Shown piece after piece: positions 1 to 19,395 of a stretch of 64,000 bases of DNA (position 1 is the stretch's first letter; the number at the start of each line of letters is the position of its first letter). The translations under genes were made by a program, and so were the position numbers. The DNA is from Axinella damicornis (taxonomy: Eukaryota > Porifera > Demospongiae > Axinellida > Axinellidae). Where the stretch lies: positions 14,328,774 to 14,392,773 of the forward strand of contig OZ007511.1 in the NCBI GenBank assembly GCA_963931865.1, in the 5' to 3' direction. The notes under the pieces were generated by a model that was not told the DNA's origin, searched no databases, and saw only the letters and a program-made list of their open reading frames with translations.

Positions 1-980
1 TACCAGCCGGACCAATATCCACGTCAATAAATAAAATTTCTAACACAGTAGCCTTCAACCCTACTGGTAATGGCCAGTAACTGTGTGCACAGTGTGCAAT
101 GCTGATAAGAGAGCTGCAGGGATAACCGATTTTTTAGCAATTTCAAAATGTGGTTAAAAGGTTCTTATACTAATTAGCCCTTTTGAGTTATCAGACTATA
201 ATATAAAGACAGTCGATCGTAATTACTTTTATTACTAACCCACATGTACAATGCTATAAAATGCAAGATCATAGTATTGCGACGTGTGCTACCTTGGTCT
301 GACAGAATTCTCCATACAGGATAATAATTGCAAGCATGACATGCTTATTGAATTGAACCCATTATAATCTAATTGCAATGGGAATGCCAGTCCAGTTCCT
401 TGTTGGTACAGGCAATTGCTAGGCACTGCCATGCACTGCGATCCTGGTAACATGAGAATGTCCACCTGTGATATCAGAAGTTTCCTTCGTGTCAATTAAA
501 CCAGGACCAGGCACCAACCACTGCGCCCACAACGCTGAGGTGCCAATTGTCATCTCCACGGGATACCTTAATTTTGGTTTCAGTAGGATTTCACACTTGT
601 GAAACCCCTGTATTTAATTCCCATTCCCTCTCCTCAATTATACAAGGAGGGTCACTCGATCCCTGAGACTCCAATGGTCATGCACAGCTGCGACTGAAGT
701 TGGTCAATAGTGGTCAAAGCTGCATGCTCAAACTGCATGAAGGTGCAGTCTATCGTTACTGCAGCCCTGAATACCATTGCAATGGTTGGGTTGCAGTGGA
801 GAACAGATTGCGACAACGTATTTTTGTCAAAGCAAAATTCAGACGTCAACAGTGAAACGTACTACTGGTCAAAGTTTTTGACCTATGCACAGACGTTGCC
901 ATGGCTCGAGTTTATGGGGTGACCTCCAGACCCCTCTTACTCTCTTCACACACACACACACCACCACACACACCCACACC
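1..980. other. Left-edge non-coding sequence, no gene recognised
   Basis: Short open frames here have no splice context or recognisable family. The stretch may be an intron or intergenic. It ends in a CA-rich microsatellite at about 945-987. Confidence 0.4.
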
Positions 981-989
981 CACACACAG

Positions 990-1103
990 TCAGTGGAATT
1001 TGACATCTCCAGCAGCCAGGACCCTGACGCCTACATCGACACTAATGAAGGACGACGCAAGAGGCGCAAGGCGAGCATTGCATCACGCTCCATCCTGGTC
1101 TGA
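990..1103 (+). CDS. C-terminal exon of an unrecognised gene (partial)
   Basis: An open stretch follows a CA-rich tract ending in a plausible AG acceptor at 988-989 and runs to a TGA at 1101-1103. The peptide begins SVEFDISSSQDPDAYIDTNE and continues into a basic patch (GRRKRRK) and a Ser-rich end, SIASRSILV. Composition and position suggest the last exon of a gene entering from the left. The basic run could be a nuclear-localisation or membrane-proximal signal. I do not recognise the family, and I found no convincing upstream exon in 1-980. The next gene to the right (MRPL57) converges on it. Confidence 0.4.
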   Translation, partial: SVEFDISSSQDPDAYIDTNEGRRKRRKASIASRSILV

Positions 1104-1385
1104 AACTCACTCATGAGTAACATATTGCTACAAGCTGTATGCAGTAACCATTCATTTCTGCACTCCATTATGCTGTTACATGACAGGGCCGCCCCTGTAT
1201 AAACTATTCATTACAGACTGATTTATTGCTTGTTGTGCCACCAGTATTCAGCAGTGAATATCCATGACATACCTGTGATGTAAGACATGACCGGTAGGTC
1301 TAGTTTGAAGTGATAGTGGGATACATGCTATATAGAGTTGGATGTGGTCAGCGTGATCTTCCAAGACAATCTATGGATGGTCCTC

Positions 1386-1833
1386 CTAATGTGTTCTGTG
1401 AGGCACTCGGTCTTGCCCAGAACCCCCCTGAATCTCGGAGAATGCTCCCTGCTTTCTCCTCATCCACCTTGCCCGTTTCTCATGGACATACTTGGGAACA
1501 TACTTTGATCTTCTTGCTCGTGCATGCAGCGTCTCCTCATCCTGTGTCAGATACGAGCGGGAAACCAGCAGAGACACCTGCGCACATGAGGTGGCATGTG
1601 TGCGGGGAAAGAGTAGCACAGCAATTTACAACTGATGTGACGTAAAGTGGACAATAAAATATTGAGGTCATCAAAAATACCAGCCTCTCTTCCCTAACCT
1701 GTTTGATCTGGGCTTCTCTCTCCTGCTGATTACGACGCCTCGTGGCTGTCATCTTGAGGACCCGCCTGTACTTGCCGATCCATTGCTTGCCGGGGGTCCA
1801 GCGAGCTCCGAACAATAGCGTAGTCAGCCACAT
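1386..1833 (-). CDS. MRPL57: Mitochondrial ribosomal protein L57 (MRP63)
   Basis: Two exons, 1833-1699 and 1577-1386, join in phase 0 (GT donor at 1698, AG acceptor at 1578) to give 108 residues; the human protein has about 102. The N-terminus MWLTTLLFGARWTPGKQWIG carries the family signature: a short hydrophobic start, then [R/T]PG[R/K]QWIGK[H/Y]RR. Exon 2 has SYLTQDEETLH, matching the conserved region with Tyr, Thr and acidic residues followed by His, and then a basic stretch. MRPL57 is a small protein of the large mitochondrial ribosomal subunit. The ATG at 1833 is chosen because it gives the conserved N-terminus. The gene is head-to-head with tetraspanin A, 387 bp between start codons. 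The C-terminal 20 residues are less typical. Confidence 0.82.
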
Positions 1834-2220
1834 CTGAGTTGAGGGATTAGCAATTATCAAAGGGGTGCCCCCTCACTGCGTTGGATCCAATGCGCAGCGC
1901 GCTGCGCGCATATTTGCATTCGACAGTTTTCAGCAGTTTGCAAGCGTAACATTCCTAGGAATTCGCACTTCCAAGTCTTGTTCCTTTTACGAGACATCGC
2001 CATTCGGTACGGCATTGATTACGTACAACTTTGCTACCTCCAACAATCTCTCTTTGCAAGGTGCATATTTGTATGAAATGGCTGTCGCCTGCAGCGGATG
2101 GCCGCAGTTTATGGCATAATTTGTGTTCCAGGGACCCGGATACAGGAGACGAGAGGCGGAGAGCTCTGGGACGTAGAGGCGCGGGGTGCACTGCGCGAAG
2201 TGTGATTTTATTTGTTGAAT
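1834..2220. promoter_or_regulatory. Divergent intergenic region, MRPL57 / tetraspanin A
   Basis: These 387 bp separate the start codons of two oppositely oriented genes and contain a GC-rich, CpG-containing part around 1880-1920 and 2140-2200. It probably holds both promoters. No TATA box is evident. Inferred from gene orientation only. Confidence 0.4.
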
Positions 2221-5200
2221 ATGGCCAGGCAAGGACTGTTCGAGGCGAGCAACCTCACTCTAAGTGTCACAAAGTGGGGTCTAATTGTCTTCAACGTAGC
2301 ATTCTGGGTGAGTATATTACCAACTGCAATGCGGTTGAATATCAAGTTGGAGGGAGGGGCTTTGTAGTAGTTTCATGTAAACACTCGCAGCTATTATGCT
2401 GAAGTTAATGTTCACCCTCTCCACACACACAGTGTCTGGGTGTTGTGTCCCTAGCAATAGGATTGTGGTTGTATACTACCAGCAACGAATATGCAACCTT
2501 CTCAGAGGGGAGTGATCTGGTGGGCAGTGTGTTTCTGATTGCAGTCGGGTTTGGGGTGGTCATTGTAGGCTTCCTGGGGATTGTGGCTGCCATCTGGGAG
2601 AGCGTCATCATCTCAACAGCGGTGAGTTGGACAACATATAGTGTACATTAATATGAGCTACAGAGAGATTCACTCTTATTAGTGACAGGTTGTGAAATTG
2701 ACATCAGTTGCTAGAACTGTCCTATAGAAATTGCAATCCAAATTGGTATAGCTACATGTGGAATAAATTAATGGTCTCCCTCATCCGGTCACTCATTGTC
2801 AAGACTGTGCTGCACATCAGAATGAAGGGGGACCATTTGACTTTAGTTTCTGTCATAGGTAGACAGCCAATAAACACGTGTGCCGATCAGACTGAAGGCT
2901 TGGTGCCATGCCCGCAACAATGGACACAATGGCTGTGTTTGAACCACAGTGTATCCAGTAATAGACCCACAATGTTGGTGGTGGTGTTGTGACCGTACAG
3001 TCATGTCCATAGACCACTGCTGGCATGCACACCGGCTTGTACATTAGCATACTCAGTGGATGGACCACTGCTGGCATGCACACCGGCTTGTACATTAGCA
3101 TACTCAGTGGATGGACCACTGCTGGCATGCACACCGGCTTGTACATTAGGAGGTGTATATGTACTATTTCCTGAGCAGAGTCTGCAAGTGGATGTACTAA
3201 TGTGATAATGTATGTGCACTGGAACTCTCTATAAAGGGCCATTAGGAGCTGTTACAGGTGGTGAAAAACATTAAAATGTATGCAGTTGTAGGGAGATCCT
3301 CAGAAAGTAGGGAAACAAAGTGGGGATGATTAGTGCACGAAAGTACTGATATCAAAGTGGGACGTTATGGGTAAATGGTGTGTTTGGAGTGTTCTTATTG
3401 GAGGTGCTCCTTTACGTGTGTGGGGGTTGTGAACAGAAATGATATTTGATCGTGTTTCCTAAAGCTTGCATACCTAATCACCGGTGCCTGGTACGCACCT
3501 GTTTAGTCAATTTGTATGTACATTGCATGCCTTAATTCCCGTCAACAGAGCCCCAGGGAGGTGTTTGAGGTGCTAGTTAGTGGATGTCTCTGGTATGCTA
3601 ATTCAACATTCCCACCATAATTGTCCATAGTTGTGTTGAACAACAGTGATGTAGAGTAGGTACCCTAGGCCTTGGCGAGAAAATTGTTCTAGTGCTCCTT
3701 CTGAGCTGCTTTCTAAGACCATCAGAGAGGTATGCATATGTAGCAAGCTGTTGATAGATCTCAGTGCATCTTTACCCAGTCTTGTTACCGAACGGTCGCT
3801 TCGGAATGATCGTGGAACGAGGTTGGTGAGGGTCATCGACATCCATCACCACTGATTCTGCTATAATGTTGTTGCACGAGGTACGCATACACTGTAATTC
3901 ACTATTTTACAATAGAAAAACTGATTTTTTTGAAGCCCCAAAAAGTGGTCCGGCGGCCAGTTCCGCCGGCCCTGGAAGGCAGGTTGAATGTACAATGACC
4001 AAGGGTAACGACATGTCTGCAAACTCAGAATCTGATTTGGAAGACCTACACATGAACTATACAAGCACCCTCAGGGTGCGTTCAGATCTGCTGCTATATA
4101 CACAGCACTGACAAGCTTGTCCAATGCTCTTCTACATACATACATACATAATGTCGGCAGCAACAGCGTCTATTACAATAGATCATTTGTTCCCCCTACA
4201 CTTAGGCCATGTGGACCAGTGATCACTGTCCGACTACTAACCAGACCTTCCTTTCCCTGCTACCCTCCCTTCCCTCCTACCCTCCCTCCCTAGTTTGCTA
4301 CACTGGTGTTACTGGCCTCTGGCATGTACCTGACGAGTGGGATCTGGTCCTTCGTACAGAGGGGCAGCATTACGGAGGACGTCAGAAGAGAACTGGATGC
4401 CTCAGGGCAACGATACGAAACAAGCATGGCACACGCTGCTGTGTGGGACTCATTACATATCAGGGTAAGCATGTGTGTGAGTGTTGTGAGGGGGTCATGA
4501 GTGATGGAGGGGTGGGTGGGAGGAAGAGAGGGTGGAGGGAGAAAAGACTGCTGGACTATATCGATCATTTGGGGGAGGAGGTGGGTTCTGACTGAATCTG
4601 TGACATCAAGGTGATCTCACTGGAGTGTTTGGTATCAGTTGTATTTGACAGGTGCAGCTGACAACGAGTGCACATTGTGTGTCAGCATGTGATGGCAGCA
4701 TAGTGCCACATTCACAGCCTACTATACACTGACACTGCTTCCTCTTCAGTGCATGCACTGGAGCTGCAGGATATTGCGCTCATTGCAATGACAATATGCT
4801 CATTGCAATGAGCATATGTTCACTGCAATGACAATATGCTCATTGCAATGACAATATGCTCACTGCAATGACAATGTGCTCATTGCAACGACAATATGCT
4901 CATTGCAATGACAATTACAGTTACTTGAGCAGTATCGTATTGTCATTGCAATGAGCATATTGTCATTGCAGTGAGCATATGCTCATTGCAATGACAATAT
5001 GCTCACTGCAATGACAATGTGCTCATTGCAACGACAATATGCTCACTGCAATGACAATTACAGTTACTTGAGCAGTATCGTTTTGTACAGCACTATTACA
5101 CATGCACACACGTTTACCACTAATACACATCCACATTTACCTATGTATAATTATACACACACACATCCACATACTCACCCGCACACATATGCGTACACAG

Positions 5201-6588
5201 TTCAATTGCTGTGGAGTGGTCAACTACACAGACTGGATGGACTTCCTATCAGTCCCTCCAGAACGGATCCCTTGGTCCTGCTGTCCAAATGAGCCAGAGG
5301 ACGATCAATCTGGGTGCCAAGCATTTGTCATGCAGGCAAGCCAACGTGCACCATGCATAGCTTGCTTCAGCGTTTACACTGTATGCTAGCTGTCCCTAGG
5401 GGTATCAGTGGTGGTGCTAGGGAAAGTCCCCTTGGGGTATCAGTATGTTTCCTCACAAGTGGTGGGCGGTAGATGGAGAGGACAGTCTAGTGCAACACTA
5501 CTATATAGAGATTCACCTCAGTGGACAACAGGTGTGCCTGTCCCAGAGATTGTTAACCCGAGTTTCCAACAACCCCTCGTTTCTACACCTTCACCCCCAA
5601 CTTGTCCCCAAACTCCATACCCAAGTACCACTGATACCCCAAGGGGACTTGCCCTAGCACCACCGGTACCACTTGTGTGACGCTACTCCTGAAACTGACT
5701 TCCTGTGCTGAATATGTTCCCTACCAGGAAAGATTGCTAAATAATACTATACTGTTCTAGGCTTGGGTGAGCAAGGTGCATGGATTAAGTGTTCTTTCCC
5801 TCCCCGACCCACACACTCACAGGGGCCACTGCCAGGCTGCCTGGACTCCCTGGTGGACTACGAACAACGGCAATACGACATAATGGGACCAATTGGCCTA
5901 GCATTTGGGAGCTTTCAAGTACGTAGTCTTGTTCCCAGACCCTCTGAGGGGGTCTCGTTCCCAGACCCTCCGAGGGGGTCTGGGCATGAGAATGATGCAC
6001 ACATCTGGTGCAGCCCACATAATTGATAAGGTCAGACACACCATCCTGGGCTACTGGTAGCTAGCAGAGCCTAATTTTCAGGCCCCGCACGCACCGAGGC
6101 TACCTCTATCCTGTACTCCTCTCCCATTGAAAACAGAAACTACAGGTTATGGAGACCTAGCCTCGGTCCCAGGCTCTCTCCTCTAAAAACAGGGGGAGGG
6201 TTAGGATTAGAGGAGAGAGCCTGGGACCGGAGACCTGGGACAGTTCCACTAAGCAACTCTCTCCAGACAAATTGCTCATGGGGGCCGGGACTGCCACATG
6301 CACTAGTAGCATGGGGCAAGGGCCCCACCCCATGCACTGTGAACTGGGTGTAGCACCCTATTATGGAAGGGAACACAGTTTGGGAGGTTAAATTCTCAGA
6401 GGCTATAGTTGACAGCCAACAGCTGGGGCAGGGTTTAGCACACAGGTTGTATATCAAATGTTGACAAGGCTGTGACAATTCTTGCTCCCCTTCCCCTCCA
6501 CTCACCCTCACAGATATTCGGAGTATTCTTGTGCATATGTTTCTGTGTATCAGTAAGAAGCACCAAACAGTCCTATGCCCCAAGGTGA
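2221..6588 (+). CDS. Tetraspanin (cluster member A)
   Basis: Six exons, all joined in phase 0: 2221-2307, 2433-2621, 4294-4464, 5201-5335, 5823-5918, 6514-6588, giving 250 residues. There are four hydrophobic segments. The large extracellular loop has the tetraspanin CCG motif (FNCCGVVNYTDW), a second Cys pair (WSCCPNE) and the pre-TM4 GC (PGCLDSLVDYE). TM4 plus a short tail ends SYAPR. Tetraspanins organise membrane protein microdomains at the cell surface. Member A differs from B-D: TM3 and the first part of the large loop sit in one 171-nt exon that is split in two in the others, and TM3 (FATLVLLASGMYLTSGIW) lacks the usual acidic or polar residue. The intron at 5336 starts with GC (CAG|GCAAGC). 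Confidence 0.85.
3012..3149. repeat. 51-bp tandem repeat, about 2.7 copies
   Basis: A 51-bp unit beginning GACCACTGCTGGCATGCACA starts at 3012, 3063 and 3114 with almost no differences between copies. It lies in intron 2 of tetraspanin A. Confidence 0.9.
4775..5074. repeat. 20-bp satellite array with both orientations
   Basis: Copies of ATTGCAATGACAATATGCTC-like 20-mers fill this intron stretch. Around 4918-4990 the orientation flips: CATTGCAATGAGCATATTG is the reverse complement. The array is therefore a large imperfect palindrome, and the stretch ending CAGTTACTTGAGCAGTATCG occurs twice (about 4918 and 5060). Confidence 0.85.
6158..6229. mobile_element. Foldback MITE, TAGCCTCG family (3' end damaged)
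   Basis: The left arm TAGCCTCGGTCCCAGGCTCT pairs with AGAGGAGAGAGCCTGGGACC at the right. The last bases of the right arm (AGGCTA) are missing. The flank GGAGACC occurs on both sides, the remains of a target duplication. Compare the intact copies at 10956, 13334, 33353 and 50523. Confidence 0.65.
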
Positions 6589-6911
6589 ACAATGTATTCA
6601 GAAACCCAGCAAGTAGCGATAACTGCTAGTGTAAGAAAATTGTGCCGTGACTTGAGTAATTTTTATTCACAGTAGATTTTTAGCCATGATTTGTTGTATA
6701 ACAATTCTCAATGGTAGCTAACGTATTGTGTTCTTCACATAAATGTCGACGTGTGTCAAAGAGGTTTGTGGTAATAATTATTGTGGGGTACCCTGCATGA
6801 ACAAGCTACTCCATTGGTCGGTCTCTGTCACTGTGGCTACAAGAGCATGAGGGAGTGAGTGACAGTGTGAGGGAGTGAGTGACAGTGTGAAGGAGGATCT
6901 GGCAACAGTTA

Positions 6912-9170
<2,259 letters not shown>

Positions 9171-12100
9171 ATGGTGGCCTACAATCGTTGCCTTCAGATC
9201 AGCTTCATCTTGGTGCAGCTGTGTTTTATTGTGAGCGCGCTAAGCACATTTTGCATGCATGCATATATCGCATGCGACCGTCGACATGTTTGTTGTCGTG
9301 CGCGTGGCACGGCAGGCTTTGTTTTGCGTGTATGACTGGGTGTGTTGCAGATAGGCCCAAGGATTATGATATCCTAAGTTAGTAGACCAAGGGGCAGGTG
9401 TCTGCTGTGTCTAGACAAGACTTGGGAATGACTGCCTGCCTTCCTATATATACAAGCCATTACAATTTGATTATGTATATTACAAGTGATGGTATTAATT
9501 GCATTCCTACTGTCAAATCAATAATGTGATGGTGTAACCAGATGCTGTTATGTGAACTCACTTCAAGGATTCTGGGTGCCATGAAGTTCCACCTCCACCT
9601 GAAGCTATGCATTACATTTCCCCATCAACAGAAGTGCTCAATAGTTTGGTGCAGGAAGTGTGACAGTTGAGAATGTCAATATTGAACATGCTTAATAGTG
9701 AACATGAGGGCCACTTGAGTTCATAGACAGTAACTGTCAGCTTGACGAGTGAAGAATGCAATAACGGATGCTGCATGTCCGCAAAGACCAAAGTAGAATA
9801 TTCACTTGTGTTAGTCTGCATTTCCTCCCTCCCTCCCTCCCTCGCAGGTTCTAGGATTGGCGCTAGTTGGTTTAGGGGTGTGGCTGGAGTTGACGGAACA
9901 GAGTATCCAGGCCATAGTAAACCAGCAACAGTTACTGTATGGCCCATACCTCATCATCGCTGCGGGGTGTGCCGTCGTGCTCATCGCCGCCATCGGCATG
10001 GTGGGTGCGTGCTGTGACCACAAGATCAACCGATTTCTCCTCATCTTTGTAAGTAATCTTGTACCAAGTTGGTAACCTGGGAGCCATGTACTGGTTTATG
10101 ATTCAACCGTACAAGCAAAAACTGCAAGCCAATAAATTGCTATAGCATGACAGCCAGTGCTGTAAGGCTTATGCGATAACAAACCGAGGCTGTGTAAGCC
10201 CAAGAGCGCATGATGACATCATTGTTTTTTCACGCCGTGAAAAAACAATGATGTCATCATGCGCTCTTGGTAAGTCATATGCCACGCAACTGCCATGCTG
10301 TTGGTATTGTATGTTGTAACGGACCTGGCAGTACAGTACAACTTGCACCAGAGTGAGGTCTGAAGGACCACACACAAAACATGTACATGCAGCTCAAACA
10401 TGGCACAGAAAACTGCAGTACACAATGATCTGTATGAATGTCTTCTGTGTCAATATGGAACATGATTCTGACAGTGAACAGGGGGCCACTGGAGCTGAGC
10501 TGGTGTCTACCACAATCAGTAATTGTCATCTGGTGAAAGAATGCCAGTATCAGGTGCTGCATGTCTGCAAAGAGTAGAGTCACTTGTGGCCTTCACATTT
10601 TACCATCAACATTTTCGCTATTCCTACCTCTCATCTCCCACCCTCCATTCCAAGCCTTCAGTACATTATAGGGTTGCATTCTTTGCTGGACGATTAAACA
10701 GGAACTTCCTTGAGAAGTGAATTATGTCCATGTAAATGTCCCAGAAATGCAATGCAATTTGCAAGAAGACCTACAAGTTCACCAGGTGAAAGTTGCATCA
10801 ACAGCTGCTAGAAGTAAGGCTAACTTTGTAAGTTGACACAATCCGAGGTGCCAATGCGCAGGTGGGGCATGTGTGTAGACAGGACTATAGGCATGTAGAG
10901 GCTGTTGTGTGCTGAGTAGCGCTACTGTCGCTTCATAACGCTCGCCCTCGTGGCCTAGCCTCGGTCCCAGGCAGAGAGCCTGGGGCCGAGGCTACTCGTG
11001 GCCCTCGCATCTCACACTCCCTCATATGTCACACTGCATGCTCTCACAACACCACCTAATACTCACATATCTACCCAATCACCTGACACACCCTCACCCC
11101 CCTCATATCTCACACACCTCAGTACATCATCCTCGTCCTCCTGGTGTTCGCCGCTCAGCTGGCTGGAGGAATCCTGGGATTTGTCTACCGCAGTCTGGTA
11201 TGCCACCACACTGTTGTGTTTCAGGTGCTAAAGCACCTTCCTGCTAGCTTGCTTTTGTTTACCATGAGGGTTCACCATGATGGTGGCAGAGCGTAGTCCC
11301 TCTCTCCTCACACACACCTCACTCAACCTCCTCCTCCCTCCCCCTCCCACTCCCCCTCCTAGGTCACGGATCTGGTGACAGACGGTCTGCGAGTGACCAT
11401 CAACCAGTATGATTCCCGCGAAAATGCTACAGACTCTGACAATTTGGTTACGCTAGCGTGGGACACCGTGCAGGCCCAAGTGAGTCCCCTGCTGAATTGA
11501 ACCGCACTATCATAGGCAGGCAGAGAATACTAGCACACTGGCTGGCATCACTCACTGGGATATGCGTTATTGTTGTCTGTACATACATGCTGAATGAGTG
11601 TATGTCCTAGTTGAAACAGTAGTCTATGAACTAACTGCCTGAGCTTGTGGACCGAAGGAGAGTGCGCACAGATAGGGAGCTCTTGTTGGGTGCCACAATT
11701 TCATTTCTGCTGTTGTATAGTCGAACAAAGTCCACGACAAGAACTCAGCACTGGGGATGTTATACACTTCCCGATGTTGTACCACAGTGACCGTGAAGAA
11801 ACCTGGAATCCTAGAGGCTCAGTGGTGCTTCCTTGCTAGTGCTGGAATTTGAGCTGAGCCAGAGTAGAGAACCACATGCATCAAAGATAAAGTGGGCTCC
11901 ACTGTATACACTCTTCCTCACGTGCTAGCTGTCCCAACCAGTGCAGCCACAACGATGTAGTCCTATCATAGTATGGTACATGTAGCTGCAAGAACATTGA
12001 GAATGGCTGCACAGTTGTTGTTATACAGTCCTACCATGCACTCTGACCCCCCCTCCTACCATGCACTCTGACCCCCCCCCCCCCCCCCCCCCCCCCCCCA

Positions 12101-13706
12101 GCTCTCCTGCTGTGGTGTGGCTGGTGTGGATGACTGGTTGTCTAACAACACGGCCACCTTACCCCCGGGCCTGTTGTTCCCCGTGTCCTGCTGCCCGGGC
12201 TCTAACTGCACATCTGTCAATGCAACCATGATCGCGGTCAGTCTGCATGACCAATTGCATCCTCACTTGTGTGGTTTGATCATGTTCGGATTTCTCAGCT
12301 GACGTCACATGACAGTATGAGTAATGCATTACATAGCGTCATTCCCAGACCGTGCGGCCAGCTAACGAGGCTGTGCATTGCAGACAAGGGTGTGCAGTTT
12401 AGGGTGGTGTTGAAGTAGGAACAATGGAACGACACACAGGAGAACCCACCGACTAGTAGCTAGTACCACATCATTTGCATGACAAGTTTCACCTGAGGGT
12501 GACACTGAGATGTCTAACATGGAGCTTCTGAACCCAGGATGTCAGCAGTACACACATGCATCCGGCTCTTGTGTGGGAGGATCGAGTGGCGCTCCACTCC
12601 CCCTGGAACAAGTCTAACACAGATCTTGCTACACCTTGCGTGGTCATATCCCAGACCAAGCCTGCAGCCCGGCTCACCTGTACCGTCAGACTCAGAGCAG
12701 AAACCACACACAATAGTGAAACATTTCCATTCATCACTTTGAATTCTATACCATAGATAATAAATGTAGTTTATTATCTATGGTTCGAGGTTCAGTAAAT
12801 AAATTCATAGATAATAAACTTCGTAGTTTATTATCTATGATAAATTAAAGTACGAAGGTTGCGCGTCACTATAGTCTAGTCCCGCCCCACGAACATCCCA
12901 CTTCCGTCACTCACACACAGACACGTAAAATGTATTGATGTGTATTGCACTCCCTTCCCCCCTCACACACATCCACACTCCCCTCCCCCTCACAGGGCTG
13001 TTTGGACGCCGTCACTAACGTTGTTCAAGACAACCTGCTCATTGTGGCCAGTGTAGCCATTGCACTGCTTGTCGGAGAGGTGAGCCAGTCAGCCCGTGTT
13101 CATCCTGCCTTGTGTTGGCTCCAGAGTCCACCTGTGTTTGTGCATGTGGCCCCTTAGGAGATGGAGCTAATGAAACATGCAGAACTGTCTCTAGTATCTA
13201 GTTCAGTTTGTGCCATTCAGGTGGCACCTGCTCCCCCGGTAGGGTAGCCAGTGGACTGCTCCCCCGGTAGGGTAGCCAGTGGACTGCTCCCCCGGTAGGG
13301 TAGCCAGTGGACTGCAGTATGACGCCTCACGCCTAGCCTTGCTCCTAGGCCTGAACGAGGCTACCTCACGCCTCACTCCTTAACACACGGCATCACATAC
13401 TGCCAACGACGGTCAAAACGAGCAATGGAAGACAACGCTTCTAGCTTCACACACCAAGGTTAGCTTCAGCGAAAGTATTACACAAATGCATTGGTGCTTG
13501 ACGGTGACCACAACAGCATCTTGTGCTCTTTTCTAACATAGTTGGTCTAACTCGATGCTTGCAGAGAACAATAGTGGAGCTTGTTTACACTCCTCTGCCC
13601 AGGGCTCCCAGCGTCGATCACACATGCTCCCCTCTCTCCCTCGCAGGTGATTGTGGTGCTCATGGCTTTCTGTCTTGTCTGCTGCACAGACTTTGATGAC
13701 AAGTAG
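9171..13706 (+). CDS. Tetraspanin (cluster member B)
   Basis: Seven phase-0 exons: 9171-9230, 9848-10048, 11123-11197, 11363-11479, 12102-12236, 12996-13079, 13647-13706, giving 243 residues. TM1 begins MVAYNRCLQISFILVQLCFI. TM2 ends MVGACCDHK. TM3 is YIILVLLVFAAQLAGGILGF. The large loop has LSCCGVAGVDDW, then PVSCCPGSNC and the pre-TM4 GC (GCLDAV), with several N-glycosylation sequons (NNT, NAT, NCT). The tail ends CCTDFDDK. This is the most canonical member of the cluster. Its exon borders coincide with those of C and D, showing common ancestry by local duplication. Introns hold several small hairpin elements. Confidence 0.9.
10199..10270. mobile_element. 72-bp near-perfect palindrome
   Basis: CCAAGAGCGCATGATGACAT and its reverse complement meet at a CACGCCGTG centre, forming two arms of about 35 bp inside tetraspanin B intron 2. 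It is probably a hairpin MITE of a family different from the TAGCCTCG elements. No clear target duplication was found. Confidence 0.6.
10956..10994. mobile_element. 39-bp TAGCCTCG-family foldback MITE with 9-bp TSD
   Basis: The ends TAGCCTCGGTCCCAGGC and GCCTGGGGCCGAGGCTA are inverted repeats with almost no interior. CTCGTGGCC flanks it on both sides (10947-10955 and 10995-11003), an exact 9-bp duplication. Confidence 0.85.
12752..12839. repeat. Pair of AT-rich palindromes
   Basis: CATAGATAATAAA...TTTATTATCTATG occurs twice in succession (12752-12783 and 12806-12839), each a perfect small hairpin, in intron 5 of tetraspanin B. Possibly a nested or duplicated MITE. Confidence 0.65.
13228..13314. 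repeat. 28-bp tandem repeat, 3 copies
   Basis: CTGCTCCCCCGGTAGGGTAG-type units start at 13228, 13256 and 13284. Located in the last intron of tetraspanin B. Confidence 0.9.
13334..13363. mobile_element. 30-bp TAGCCT-family MITE with 9-bp TSD
   Basis: TAGCCTTGCTC at the left is the imperfect inverse of GAACGAGGCTA at the right. CCTCACGCC flanks both ends (13325-13333, 13364-13372). This is the shortest member of the family in the window, hardly more than two joined ends. Confidence 0.75.
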
Positions 13707-14104
13707 TCGATCAGTCAATCTTTCCCCCGTCACATTCCACTCTAGTCTGTACATAACCACGCCCTCTGCACACCACCCACTAGTACACAATACTCAGCTC
13801 GTATGTATAGATGCATCATCTTATGTATAGCACCTAGCAGCCTCTATATAGCATGACAGTACTTATACACAATCTAACACTGTATTTTTATGAATGATGC
13901 CAAAAGTATTATTACAAAATTACAAAAATATTATAGGGCAATTAATGGTGTGAATGAGGGTCCCCTCTACTCAGCGCTAGCTGATCAGAACGAGGCTACA
14001 AAAATACCATATGATTGTACTAACAGTCTAGTCTGAATTGGTTGGTGATTCTGTGCAAGCGTGGGGAATGTTACTACACACAAGCAGTGTGGTGCATCTC
14101 CTCC
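13707..14104. other. Convergent intergenic region between tetraspanins B and C
   Basis: A 398-bp AT-rich spacer between two stop codons. It probably holds both 3' UTRs and polyadenylation sites. No gene is seen. Confidence 0.5.
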
Positions 14105-19061
<4,957 letters not shown>

Positions 19062-19395
19062 CTTGCGCAAGTTTCGTACAGTGCGCACATGGTGGGTAGC
19101 TACGCCCACATAATCTATAATTAACCACCTCTTTAGTTAGCTAATTACAGCCACTCTACCTTCGCGCATGCGTACTCATAGTAATTACTTACTAGCAGTG
19201 AGCTCATAGTTCCAGTTCACATCACGCGGTAAACATTACTTCCCAATATGCATATGTACAGAGATAGGTCAGCAGGTAAGCATGCAGTCTAATAAGAGGC
19301 TATAGCAGTTACAATAAAATGGTGGATAAAAGTCTGTTCATTCTACTGGACTCTCAACACATTTTATACTATACAAGGGTCGGAGCGTGCTGACA

